The translations under genes and the position numbers were made by a program. Below are positions 1 to 7,785 of a stretch of 18,648 nt of DNA, one piece after another. This stretch comes from Odoribacter sp036657595. GTDB taxonomy: Bacteria > Bacteroidota > Bacteroidia > Bacteroidales > Marinifilaceae. The notes below the pieces were generated by a model. It made no database searches and was not told the origin of the DNA. It worked only from the letters and a program-made list of their open reading frames with translations. Each line of letters begins with the position of its first letter. Position 1 is the stretch's first letter. The stretch is taken from NCBI GenBank assembly GCA_036657595.1, contig JAVXFZ010000051.1, positions 1 through 18,648 on the forward strand, read 5' to 3'.

Positions 1-3
1 TCG

Positions 4-22
4 AAAAACAATACCGCTATTG
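4..22 (-). terminator. Weak Rho-independent terminator at the end of the envelope operon
   Basis: Read on the minus strand, a 5-bp stem (CAATA at 22-18 with TATTG at 13-9) encloses a 4-nt GCGG loop and is followed directly by five T (8-4). It lies 3 nt past the stop codon of the last lipoprotein gene, the expected place for the operon's 3' end. The stem is short and AT-rich, so efficiency may be low, and the window edge hides anything further downstream. Confidence 0.45.
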
Positions 23-25
23 AAA

Positions 26-964
26 TTAATAATAAACAATGTCACGTTTTGCATATAACATTTCATTTCCTACACTATAGCGAATCGTCCAATTCCCTTT
101 TTGATCCAACGCCTCTACATATTTATTAGTAGCTTCCGGTGCAAATGCTCTGGTATTCATCATAGATCTCGCCGGACGTTCGTATACAACATCAAAAATT
201 TCCTTACTAAAATCACTTGGATAACCAAATTCATCCAAATCAGCAATGGTTTTTGTTTGATCTTCCCACGCTCCTCCATTCACTTGTACTTGAGTAATGG
301 TTGTTGCTTTTTTAGCAACAGCATCTATCGTTGTTACTGACTTTGTAGAAGAGGCTACTTTAAGTTCAAAAGTTATAGGTGCAACATAATCAGGGAAAAA
401 CCAAGTTATATCCGTATAATCTCCATCAAACATAGGATTCTCAATCTTTACTTCTTGGTTAGAATTATCCTTCACATAGAAATTATATTCATTGCTTACT
501 TCAATAATTTCAGTCGGACGATTATTAACTCCTAAAGTAACAGTTACTGTATTTGTAGTCTTAAATTCAGGTGAAATCTTTTTATAATAAGAATCATTAG
601 GATCATCTGGAAGATCCTTTTCTAATCCTGTATGAAAAAGACCAAATTCCTCGATTTTTGTTATATATCCAGCCGCATTATATTCCGTTATGCTCTTTTC
701 GCTCCAATCACCCGGTTTCACTTCCTTTGACGTTTCATCCTGATTCGCAGTCAAAGAAATAAATTCAGTGATCATCTTCGGATTCCCCTTCAGCCCATCA
801 CGTGCCGCATCACTCATTTTAGAAAGATCCTGTACTTCAACAATTTTCTCCACCTCAACAATTTTCTCCACGATTGTTTCGTCGTCGTCAGAACAACTGC
901 TGCATACGAAGCCGCCCATCCCTATCAGGGCAGCCATTAAATAAAGATTCTTTTTCATAATCAT
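26..964 (-). CDS. AT-rich lipoprotein of unknown function with EKIVEV repeat
   Basis: 312-residue predicted lipoprotein; no family recognised. A type II signal peptide (MIMKKNLYL then a hydrophobic stretch) ends at a lipobox whose best Cys is C24 (CSSC; C21 is a poorer alternative). SDDDE follows C24, resembling the Bacteroidetes lipoprotein export signal (Ser plus acidic residues), so surface display is likely. Residues 34-45 are two EKIVEV hexapeptides, probably a stalk. The rest (about 50-312) is polar and Thr/Val/Asn-rich without visible catalytic motifs. The start is ATG at 964 or the in-frame ATG at 958; both keep the signal peptide. It is last in the operon, 43 bp after the BACON/FISUMP gene, and clearly more AT-rich than that gene. 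A substrate-binding accessory role is possible but unsupported by homology I can see. Confidence 0.85.
   Translation of the reverse strand: MIMKKNLYLMAALIGMGGFVCSSCSDDDETIVEKIVEVEKIVEVQDLSKMSDAARDGLKGNPKMITEFISLTANQDETSKEVKPGDWSEKSITEYNAAGYITKIEEFGLFHTGLEKDLPDDPNDSYYKKISPEFKTTNTVTVTLGVNNRPTEIIEVSNEYNFYVKDNSNQEVKIENPMFDGDYTDITWFFPDYVAPITFELKVASSTKSVTTIDAVAKKATTITQVQVNGGAWEDQTKTIADLDEFGYPSDFSKEIFDVVYERPARSMMNTRAFAPEATNKYVEALDQKGNWTIRYSVGNEMLYAKRDIVYY
837..872. repeat. Two 18-bp tandem repeats coding EKIVEV-EKIVEV
   Basis: Units at 837-854 and 855-872 are identical except for their last base. In the last lipoprotein gene they encode two copies of the hexapeptide EKIVEV just after the lipidation site. 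The repeat is in frame (18 bp), so slippage would lengthen or shorten the stalk without breaking the protein. Confidence 0.8.
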
Positions 965-1007
965 TCGAATTTGTGGTTAAATAAAATAGTTATTATAGTT
1001 GTTTATA

Positions 1008-2552
1008 TTAGTCTCTCAATAAGCGGATCGAATTAGAACAGCTCTTATTATAGCTCATCAACTGTGTTTTATCATTTTTAAATTCGATCTCCAAATGGTA
1101 AGCCTTTGTTTTATCCTCTTGGTCCACCGTCGTTCCCCACCACAAACCAAAAGAATGAGAGAAGCCGCTTGGATATCTTCCATTTTCAAAACGATACCCA
1201 CCGGGAAGAGCGGAGAAACCGCTTAAATTCTTAGCAACGCAAGGAGCATCCCAAAGACCTTTCGGATCCCTCATCAACGCCGCATCCTCCTTCCCTAAAT
1301 AAGTCTGCAAAGCCTTCCATTCGTCCACATCCGGCACGTGCCATCCCTCAGGGGCAATCCGATCGAGGGTGTACCAATTATACAACAACCCCACCGTTTC
1401 TTTGTCTACTCTCCCGTGCAACTTGTCTTCAAACAAACCCCACGCACCTTCTTCTGTCGCATAATCCACTCCGATCTTCGATCCATCGGCATAAGTCGTG
1501 GTGCGAAGGTTATCTTCCATCCAATATTGAGTGCCGATCTTCACCACCCGATAGCGATTGTTGTCTTTATCTTTCAACAACGAAGGGGCTACCGTGATCT
1601 GAGGACTACCGGCAGGCACCTCAGCCGAAAGGCTCGCGCCATCAAAAGCGATGGTCTGTAAAGGAGTGGGTTCATTTCCGCGAGTATAGACCGCACTTCC
1701 GTTGCTCCAATCCAAACGTCCGCCATCCGCTATCACCAATCCCTTTGATAAATCGGGTTGACCTGTCGCCAACAAAGGATAAGCGACCACGATCCGAGCA
1801 TCCGGATTCACCGAAGGCACATATTCATTGCAGATCTCCGCCACCTTTTTATCACCGTTCCACGCTTCGTATACATCCGACACATCAAACGGTGTCGTCA
1901 CCTGAATCGCCACCGTCCCGGCGATAGGCGCCTTTTTCGTTTCCTGCGACAGAGGGATCACCAGCGGCTCCGCCCGTCCGGCAGTCACCACCAATTCACC
2001 TTTACGGGGCTGGTTGCCTTCATTCGCTTCTGCCGTGACAACCAATTGATTCCCGTGTATTTTGAGCGTACACCAAGGAGCTTTTCTCAATTCAGCCGTC
2101 CAAGACGTTTGATTGGTCTCGACAACTGTCTGTAAGGAAGTTTCCAACCATACAAAATCAAGCTTCAAGACCGTTGCTGAGCAAGAAGGTTGTGATCCTT
2201 GTCCCTGCACTACTTTCAGGGTATCCGACAGACCTCCTGCCGTAATAATAATCATTGCCTCCCGGGAGCTTTCTAAGGAATTTTCTTTGGGTCGCAGAAC
2301 AATACTATCCCTTCGAGGCACAAAGTCGCACCATCCCCGAGCCTCCTCGTTGACGGTCGCCAGCCATTCAATTTGATTGGTCGCCACTGCCACTGCCACA
2401 GGAGTACCTTTCCAGTCGCAATCGACGGATTCCTGAACCTTCAACTCCGGAATTATCGACATTACTTCTGTTTCATCATCTTCGCAGCCCGCAAAAAAAG
2501 CAGCGGACAAAAGAGTCAAAAACACCGTCATTCTCATCGTTTTCATATACAT
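1008..2552 (-). CDS. Lipoprotein with two BACON-like domains and a FISUMP domain
   Basis: 514 residues. A type II signal peptide ends in the lipobox FFAGC (C23), and EDDE follows at once, fitting a surface export signal. Residues about 36-118 and 124-204 are two BACON-like Ig domains, with the typical V..NQ..W pattern (58-63, 145-151) and strands ending in a VVQGQG or PLSQE segment. After a linker (205-325), residues 330-514 match the Fibrobacter succinogenes major paralogous domain: IGTQYWMEDNLR (339-350), LLYNWYTL (389-396), PEGWHVPDVDEW (401-412), SGFSALPGGYR (444-454) and a WWGTT segment. BACON domains are thought to bind carbohydrate or mucin; FISUMP occurs in secreted proteins of unclear function. 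The gene starts 24 bp after the M16 peptidase gene. Start is ATG at 2552, or the second ATG at 2546. Probably a surface binding or adhesion module of the operon. Confidence 0.88.
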   Translation of the reverse strand: MYMKTMRMTVFLTLLSAAFFAGCEDDETEVMSIIPELKVQESVDCDWKGTPVAVAVATNQIEWLATVNEEARGWCDFVPRRDSIVLRPKENSLESSREAMIIITAGGLSDTLKVVQGQGSQPSCSATVLKLDFVWLETSLQTVVETNQTSWTAELRKAPWCTLKIHGNQLVVTAEANEGNQPRKGELVVTAGRAEPLVIPLSQETKKAPIAGTVAIQVTTPFDVSDVYEAWNGDKKVAEICNEYVPSVNPDARIVVAYPLLATGQPDLSKGLVIADGGRLDWSNGSAVYTRGNEPTPLQTIAFDGASLSAEVPAGSPQITVAPSLLKDKDNNRYRVVKIGTQYWMEDNLRTTTYADGSKIGVDYATEEGAWGLFEDKLHGRVDKETVGLLYNWYTLDRIAPEGWHVPDVDEWKALQTYLGKEDAALMRDPKGLWDAPCVAKNLSGFSALPGGYRFENGRYPSGFSHSFGLWWGTTVDQEDKTKAYHLEIEFKNDKTQLMSYNKSCSNSIRLLRD

Positions 2553-2576
2553 TATTTTTTAATAGTCGTACGTCTG

Positions 2577-5357
2577 TTAATCCTGTTTCTTTGATTTTAT
2601 GACGATGTCAGTACATTCGGCATCCTGAAAGAATTTTTTCGCAAATGCTTGCACCTGTTTCCCGTCAATTTTATCAATGATCTTTTCAAAATAAGCCGGA
2701 GCCGAAAAATCCTTTCCACTATCCACATAAGAACGCATCGTCTCCATCCAATAAGAAATATCCTTATTTTCTAACATATTTCTTCGTCCTTTCTTCATAA
2801 ACAGCACAATGTCTTCCACCTCTTCATCCTCTACGCCAAGCTCCTGTAATCCCGTGATCGCCTTGTGTACCAGCCCGCGCATTTGCGGTCCTTTCTCTAA
2901 GGACGATTGAAAGCTAACCCCGATAAATTGCTTCCTCACGGGGAATACCGATGCCGACGATTCAACAGAAACGCCATAACTACCGCCCTGTTCTTCGCGA
3001 ATCTCCGCATTGTAACGATCCTGCAAGATCCGTTGTAAAATATCCAGACAAAGCTCATCTTTCGGTGTCATTTTTAAATGATTGCCAAATTCAATGTTCA
3101 CCATATATTTATCGTCGGGCATATCCGCCTCAATATCGGCTTTGTGCGATCCTTCGCGGCGAAGGTCGTGTAATTGATAGGTTTCTTTCCGATAAAGCGA
3201 CGGCAGGCTACCAAGATAATGTTCCACCAATTTCTTTGCCTCTTCTTTGGGCAGATCGCCCACCATATAAAATACAAAATCAGAAGCATCACCGAAACGT
3301 TCCCGATACAAGCGGGTCATCGTGTCGTAATTCATCGCATCAAAAAATTCTTCTGTATGAGTATCCCACAAACGGGGTGATTCTTTCATCCTGATTTGCT
3401 GCACTTTTTTGTCCACTTCCAACATCGGATCTACCTCTTTCGTGCGAATATCCATTTTACTGAGGACAATAAATTTATCAAAATCATCCCGATCAAAACG
3501 AGGTTTTTCAAACATCAACCACATCAATTGAAAGAGCAGTTCGCTTTCTTCCACTATCGCACTGCCGCTGACGCCTTCCGTCGTTTCGCCCAAATGCATA
3601 TTGATGGATACATTATAAGGTTTCAGTATTTTCTCCATCATCCGATGGTTGTGTTTATACAAACCGGAGCGCAAGAGTAAGGATTCGAGTGCTTCTGCTG
3701 AGGGTAATTCTTCGGCTTTCAGCAAAGACTTTCCTCCATAACTTTCTCCCAATATGCTCACCCGTCCGCGGTTAGCATCCGTTTGCTTGAAAAACACCCG
3801 ACACCCATTTCCCAACGTCCATTCCTCCGCCCCGATCGCCTTCACTTCGCGGGTTTTCACTATCTGTCCTTTCGGAATCTCAAAATCCAATAGAGGCACT
3901 TCTTCCAATTCGTAATTTGCCGGTTTCAAATCTTCCCGACGAATACTGTCGATCATTCCCAAGAAATCCGCTTTCGTCAGATAAGGATAATCTACACTAT
4001 TTCCATCCAATAAGAACAGGCGATTTTTCGTCTCTCCCTGCCACGTCTTGAGCCAACGATTCACATCTTCCAGCGACAGACTGTCCAATATCTCTTTCGA
4101 CAAAGCAATATCTTCTTCCACACTGGTCAGGGGATTTCCTTGCAGGAAATTATTCTGATAAATGGTCACATACACCGAATTAGACAGCTTATCTTTAAAC
4201 TCCTCCGTTTCCGACAATTGTTTTCGGTAGTTTTTCACTTGCTCCGCCAACTCTTCCGGCGTAAATCCATAGCGATTGATGATCGTCAATTGCTCCATTA
4301 ATTGCCGGAATGCCTTGCGATCCTTTCCGGGGAAAGGTTTGATTATTATATTATAAGTGTTATAATGGCGCAACAATTTTCCATAATTCACACTGGCACC
4401 CATAAAAGCGGGCGACTCAATGTCGATATATTGTTTCAGTCGTTTCGACACCATATTGTTATAAAATGTACGCACTAAATTTGTCCGCATCATCTCTTTC
4501 AGCGAGGTAGGCGGCTCTTCTTTGAAACGTTGCATCACAGAAATAGTAGACGACGGCACCTCTTTGTCTATGGCAACATAATACAAAGCCGTATCGCAAT
4601 CGGGGATGTCATACACTAAACGGGGTTTAGGATTCACTCTTTTCGCTATCGGACCGAATAAGCCTTTTATCTGTTGTTCGATACGCTCCACCTCCACATC
4701 ACCCACCACAATCACCGCTTGCTGATCGGGACGATAAAAATCCTGATAATAAGCCCGCAATTCCGCCGGCGTAAAGTTCTCAAGAATATTCACCCGTCCT
4801 ATAATATCGTGTACGGCATACTTACTTCCATTATAAATATACGGAGACGCTTTCTCCTGCATCCGGATCCCCAAATCCCGGGTTGTCCGGCGTTCTTCTA
4901 AAATGACTCCCCGCTCTTTGTCGATTTCTTTCGGATCCAACAGCAGAAAACCCGACCAATCCCGTAGGATCAACAGGCAGGAATCCACCAATCCTTGCGC
5001 AGCAACAGGCACCTGTTCGATGTGATACACCGTTTCGTCCTGTCCGGTATAGGCATTGAAGCGATTCACTCCCCGACGTTTCAGAAAACCCTGAATCCCG
5101 TTCGGGAAATTCACAGTCCCGTTGAATGCCATGTGCTCCAAGATATGTGCCAAGCCGTTTTGGTTGTCCTCCTCCATCAATGCGCCAACATTCTGCACGA
5201 GATAGAAATCCGCCGTCCCGTTGTGTAAAGAAGATTGCCGGATGTAATAAGTTAATCCGTTGTCCAGTTTCCCGTGGCGAAACACCTCCGGTCCCTCCTG
5301 AGCCCAGCAGATCGTTGCTAATAACAACAAGCCTCCTATGAATATAGTTTTCATCAT
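2577..5357 (-). CDS. Exported two-domain M16 zinc metallopeptidase (PqqL/FusC-like size)
   Basis: 926 residues with a signal peptide ending near A19-Q20, so periplasmic or outer-membrane associated. The inverted zinc motif HILEH is at 71-75 (H71 and H75 ligands, E74 catalytic base). A glutamate pair spaced E-x6-E (E148, E155) inside KERGVILEE supplies the third ligand. The C-terminal half lacks HxxEH but keeps the R-x6-Y pair (R787, Y794 in the REEQGGSYG segment) that M16 enzymes use for substrate binding. All catalytic elements are present, so it should be active. Length and layout resemble the single-chain periplasmic enzymes PqqL of E. coli and FusC of Pectobacterium, which degrade proteins imported through a TonB-dependent receptor. 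It sits 10 bp after the thioredoxin-fold gene. The native substrate cannot be read from sequence. Confidence 0.95.
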   Translation of the reverse strand: MMKTIFIGGLLLLATICWAQEGPEVFRHGKLDNGLTYYIRQSSLHNGTADFYLVQNVGALMEEDNQNGLAHILEHMAFNGTVNFPNGIQGFLKRRGVNRFNAYTGQDETVYHIEQVPVAAQGLVDSCLLILRDWSGFLLLDPKEIDKERGVILEERRTTRDLGIRMQEKASPYIYNGSKYAVHDIIGRVNILENFTPAELRAYYQDFYRPDQQAVIVVGDVEVERIEQQIKGLFGPIAKRVNPKPRLVYDIPDCDTALYYVAIDKEVPSSTISVMQRFKEEPPTSLKEMMRTNLVRTFYNNMVSKRLKQYIDIESPAFMGASVNYGKLLRHYNTYNIIIKPFPGKDRKAFRQLMEQLTIINRYGFTPEELAEQVKNYRKQLSETEEFKDKLSNSVYVTIYQNNFLQGNPLTSVEEDIALSKEILDSLSLEDVNRWLKTWQGETKNRLFLLDGNSVDYPYLTKADFLGMIDSIRREDLKPANYELEEVPLLDFEIPKGQIVKTREVKAIGAEEWTLGNGCRVFFKQTDANRGRVSILGESYGGKSLLKAEELPSAEALESLLLRSGLYKHNHRMMEKILKPYNVSINMHLGETTEGVSGSAIVEESELLFQLMWLMFEKPRFDRDDFDKFIVLSKMDIRTKEVDPMLEVDKKVQQIRMKESPRLWDTHTEEFFDAMNYDTMTRLYRERFGDASDFVFYMVGDLPKEEAKKLVEHYLGSLPSLYRKETYQLHDLRREGSHKADIEADMPDDKYMVNIEFGNHLKMTPKDELCLDILQRILQDRYNAEIREEQGGSYGVSVESSASVFPVRKQFIGVSFQSSLEKGPQMRGLVHKAITGLQELGVEDEEVEDIVLFMKKGRRNMLENKDISYWMETMRSYVDSGKDFSAPAYFEKIIDKIDGKQVQAFAKKFFQDAECTDIVIKSKKQD

Positions 5358-5367
5358 CTTTGTTTTT

Positions 5368-6645
5368 TTAGATTTGCTCTAATTTCGCTTTCACAATGTC
5401 CTGCATTTGCTTTTGTTCCCCTTTATTTTCTATCCGCACCGACACTAAGAACGCTTGATTCAACGCCTGTTTTGCTTTTTCCCGCAATCCGGTTCCTACA
5501 TAACAGTCGCTCAACATCACCAACAAACGCACCCGCACACTTTCGCTCATATCCTTCTCCAAAGCCTGTCCGATCCACACGATACTTTTCTGAAAACCCG
5601 CTTCCGACAACTTTGTCTCACTGGCAACATAGAGATCTTCCAACACCTGAGAATAATCGTTGACTGAAGCCTCCGCTCCTAATCCCGCCAAGTATTTATC
5701 CATCGCTTCGAAATAACTCTTCTCGTCTTTTTGCTTAAACAGATAATACGTACCGTCTGCCAAATAGCTCACCGCCTCATATACAGACAACGATCCGAAA
5801 CTATTGCCGGCATAAGGTGCGCTCATATCTCCTTTGATCCGCTCCAAACGAGCTTTGTAATCCTGATTTCCTTTTTTACACATCTGAATGATATAGCGAT
5901 TATTCAGCTCTATGATATAATCCGACACATCCGGCTTGTTCAGTGCTTCGCAATAACGTTCATAATTTTTCACTACGTGTTCAAAAATAGGATCCTCTTT
6001 CCCGATCTCCGTATGGTAGGTACGGAATATCACCAAGTCCGGTCCGTTGACCATATTCTCTAATCCCTTATTTTTCACATACTCATCAAACAATGTCTCT
6101 ATTCTCACCGACCATTTATCCCGATCGTAGCCTTCTACGCCCATAATAAAATAAGGCGCTTCAATCAACAATTCTTGTTGTATATCAAAATCCTTTTTAT
6201 TCTTTTTATATTTCTCATACAATTGCTCGAAACTCAACTCATCCCCGTTGGCGACCTTCACGTCTTTCAACAACTGCTCGGCGGCACAAGCTCCTTTCAA
6301 TCTTTTCAACTCTTTCCCGTTGGCATCCATCAAGATCATCGTAGGGAAAGCTTTCACGTTATATTTTTTTGCCAAAGGCTTATTCTCCGGAAGTTCGGCA
6401 TCCAAATGACAACAAATAAACGTTTCGTTGAAATAATCCCCTACACTCTTTTGGGTAAATACCTCCTTGTCCATTAATTTACAAGGACCGCACCACACGG
6501 TATAAAAATCGACAAACAAATTTTTCTTATCTTCCTTCGCTTTCTTCAAGGCATCCTCGAAACTTCCCTGAAAGAAAAGGATTTGTGCCTGACAAACTCC
6601 TGCCAGCAGCAGCAGCCCCAATGTTATATATATACTCTTTTTCAT
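5368..6645 (-). CDS. Exported thioredoxin-fold protein with long C-terminal extension
   Basis: 425 residues. A signal peptide ends at VCQAQ (about residue 20). Residues 25-130 form a thioredoxin-like domain with redox motif WCGPC (51-55) and cis-Pro P101 in KAFPT, as in DUF255/thioredoxin_7-type proteins. Residues about 135-425 form a charged, apparently all-helical extension, possibly TPR-like near the end (about 345-420), of no family I recognise. The CGPC pair resembles thioredoxin more than DsbA (CPHC), so a reductase or disulfide-repair role in the periplasm is more likely than net oxidation, though direction depends on its partner. No membrane electron donor of the CcdA/DsbD type is encoded here. 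Start is ATG at 6645. Placed between small lipoproteins and the M16 peptidase, it may reduce disulfide-bonded substrates before proteolysis (inference). Confidence 0.9.
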   Translation of the reverse strand: MKKSIYITLGLLLLAGVCQAQILFFQGSFEDALKKAKEDKKNLFVDFYTVWCGPCKLMDKEVFTQKSVGDYFNETFICCHLDAELPENKPLAKKYNVKAFPTMILMDANGKELKRLKGACAAEQLLKDVKVANGDELSFEQLYEKYKKNKKDFDIQQELLIEAPYFIMGVEGYDRDKWSVRIETLFDEYVKNKGLENMVNGPDLVIFRTYHTEIGKEDPIFEHVVKNYERYCEALNKPDVSDYIIELNNRYIIQMCKKGNQDYKARLERIKGDMSAPYAGNSFGSLSVYEAVSYLADGTYYLFKQKDEKSYFEAMDKYLAGLGAEASVNDYSQVLEDLYVASETKLSEAGFQKSIVWIGQALEKDMSESVRVRLLVMLSDCYVGTGLREKAKQALNQAFLVSVRIENKGEQKQMQDIVKAKLEQI

Positions 6646-6671
6646 ACGTTTATCATTTCTTTCCGTTCAAC

Positions 6672-7127
6672 TTATTCTATCGAAACATAAAAAGCATCTT
6701 CCAATACTTTTGAATATCCTTCATTTTCAACACGAATAGAGACCGCATACAATCCCTGCGGCGAGGTATAAGAAAACGGGAACACCAAGCGTCCGCCGCC
6801 CATCATTGAAACTTCCTTGCTGAAAATAGCGGCATCTCCTTTACCGATCACCTTCACGTGGTCAATGAAAAAATACATAGGACCTGTCCCCAAAATACCT
6901 TCAATGGGAGAGGTCACCCAAGGTGATTTATTGTCAATGCGCACCTGATATAAATTATACAAACGGTAATTATTTTCAGCCGTCACGGTATCTAATCGAA
7001 CAATCGTCAACTGATCCACCGCATAAGACGCGTCCTCTGTCATCAAATAGCCTATCTCCTTTTTGTCACAGCCCACTGCCAGCAACAACAGCAACAAAAC
7101 GCTATAAATTTTAATAAAACTGCCCAT
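6672..7127 (-). CDS. Small lipoprotein of unknown function
   Basis: 151 residues. The N-terminus (MGSFIKIYS plus a Leu-rich stretch) ends in lipobox AVGC (C20), followed by DKKEIG. The mature part is about 130 residues and looks beta-rich: alternating hydrophobic strands such as YQVRIDNK and LYAVSIRVENE, and a Gly-rich turn MMGGGRLVFPF around 109-119, suggesting an Ig- or transthyretin-like fold. No family is recognised. It starts 4 bp after the fasciclin-like gene stops and ends 26 bp before the thioredoxin-fold gene, so it is surely co-transcribed. Small lipoproteins placed after susCD often cap or assist the SusCD complex; that role here is inference. Confidence 0.85.
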   Translation of the reverse strand: MGSFIKIYSVLLLLLLAVGCDKKEIGYLMTEDASYAVDQLTIVRLDTVTAENNYRLYNLYQVRIDNKSPWVTSPIEGILGTGPMYFFIDHVKVIGKGDAAIFSKEVSMMGGGRLVFPFSYTSPQGLYAVSIRVENEGYSKVLEDAFYVSIE

Positions 7128-7131
7128 AACT

Positions 7132-7785
7132 TTAGATTTGAGTTAGTTTAAATTTATTACTCAATGCCTGCACCACCCCAGTCAAGGTCTGAATATTAGT
7201 CGATACCACCCGGGTCGGCTCTTTCGAAGGAACATTCTTGCTCATCATATACAGTGCGACTTCTCCTGCTGCCGGCACATTGTTATACATTTCGCGGTAG
7301 GAATACATCCAAACCTTCCCGGAGATACAATTCACCATTTCGCCCCCTTCTTCCACCGTGATGATCTGATCCGAGTTGTCCACTGTTTTGGTGTAATAAT
7401 TTCCGCGAGCCACCTCATCTCTCATCACTTTCCGATTCGGTACAATCAGGCGTTCAAGCAGCGTGCGACAGAATGCCACATCGAGTTCCTCTACACGGTT
7501 CAGTTTGTTGGCTTTCAGATAACTCAAAATCGGAATATTCGTGATCCCTAAAAAGGTGATCTGCCCATATTCACTGCCCCCCTGAAAGATCTTCTCCATC
7601 CCGGCGTGGCGAATCATCGCCACCGTATGATACCAATTGAGAGAATCTCCGCACATATATTCCCACATCGAACAATTATGATTGCCCTTTGACAGACCGG
7701 TATCGTCGTAATCGTATTTTGTACACGACATTGATAAAAATAACGCAATCAGCGCTAAACCCTTTAATATCTTTATTTTTTCCAT
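7132..7785 (-). CDS. Divergent fasciclin-like lipoprotein
   Basis: 217 residues from ATG at 7785. A TTG codon two codons upstream (7791) is also open but is a poorer start. The lipobox is SMSC (C21), followed by TKYDYDD. The mature part resembles a fasciclin (FAS1) domain: FLGITNIPILSYL (78-90), a middle with LLERLIVPNRKVMRDEV (109-125), and near the end VVSTNIQTLTGVVQAL, matching the conserved FAS1 segment usually read as S-D/N-I-x-x-x-N-G-V-(I/V)-H. The match is partial and the usual His is absent. Besides the lipidated Cys there are four others (C38, C45, C106, C153), unusual for FAS1. The gene overlaps the susD stop by 13 bp, implying translational coupling. FAS1 domains mediate adhesion or protein contact; here it may be a SusCD-associated surface subunit. 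Confidence 0.75.
   Translation of the reverse strand: MEKIKILKGLALIALFLSMSCTKYDYDDTGLSKGNHNCSMWEYMCGDSLNWYHTVAMIRHAGMEKIFQGGSEYGQITFLGITNIPILSYLKANKLNRVEELDVAFCRTLLERLIVPNRKVMRDEVARGNYYTKTVDNSDQIITVEEGGEMVNCISGKVWMYSYREMYNNVPAAGEVALYMMSKNVPSKEPTRVVSTNIQTLTGVVQALSNKFKLTQI

Noticed and set aside
4995..5228. Plus-strand open frames antisense to the M16, SusC and other large genes
   Set aside because: They lie inside well-supported genes on the other strand and show no recognisable domains or start signals.
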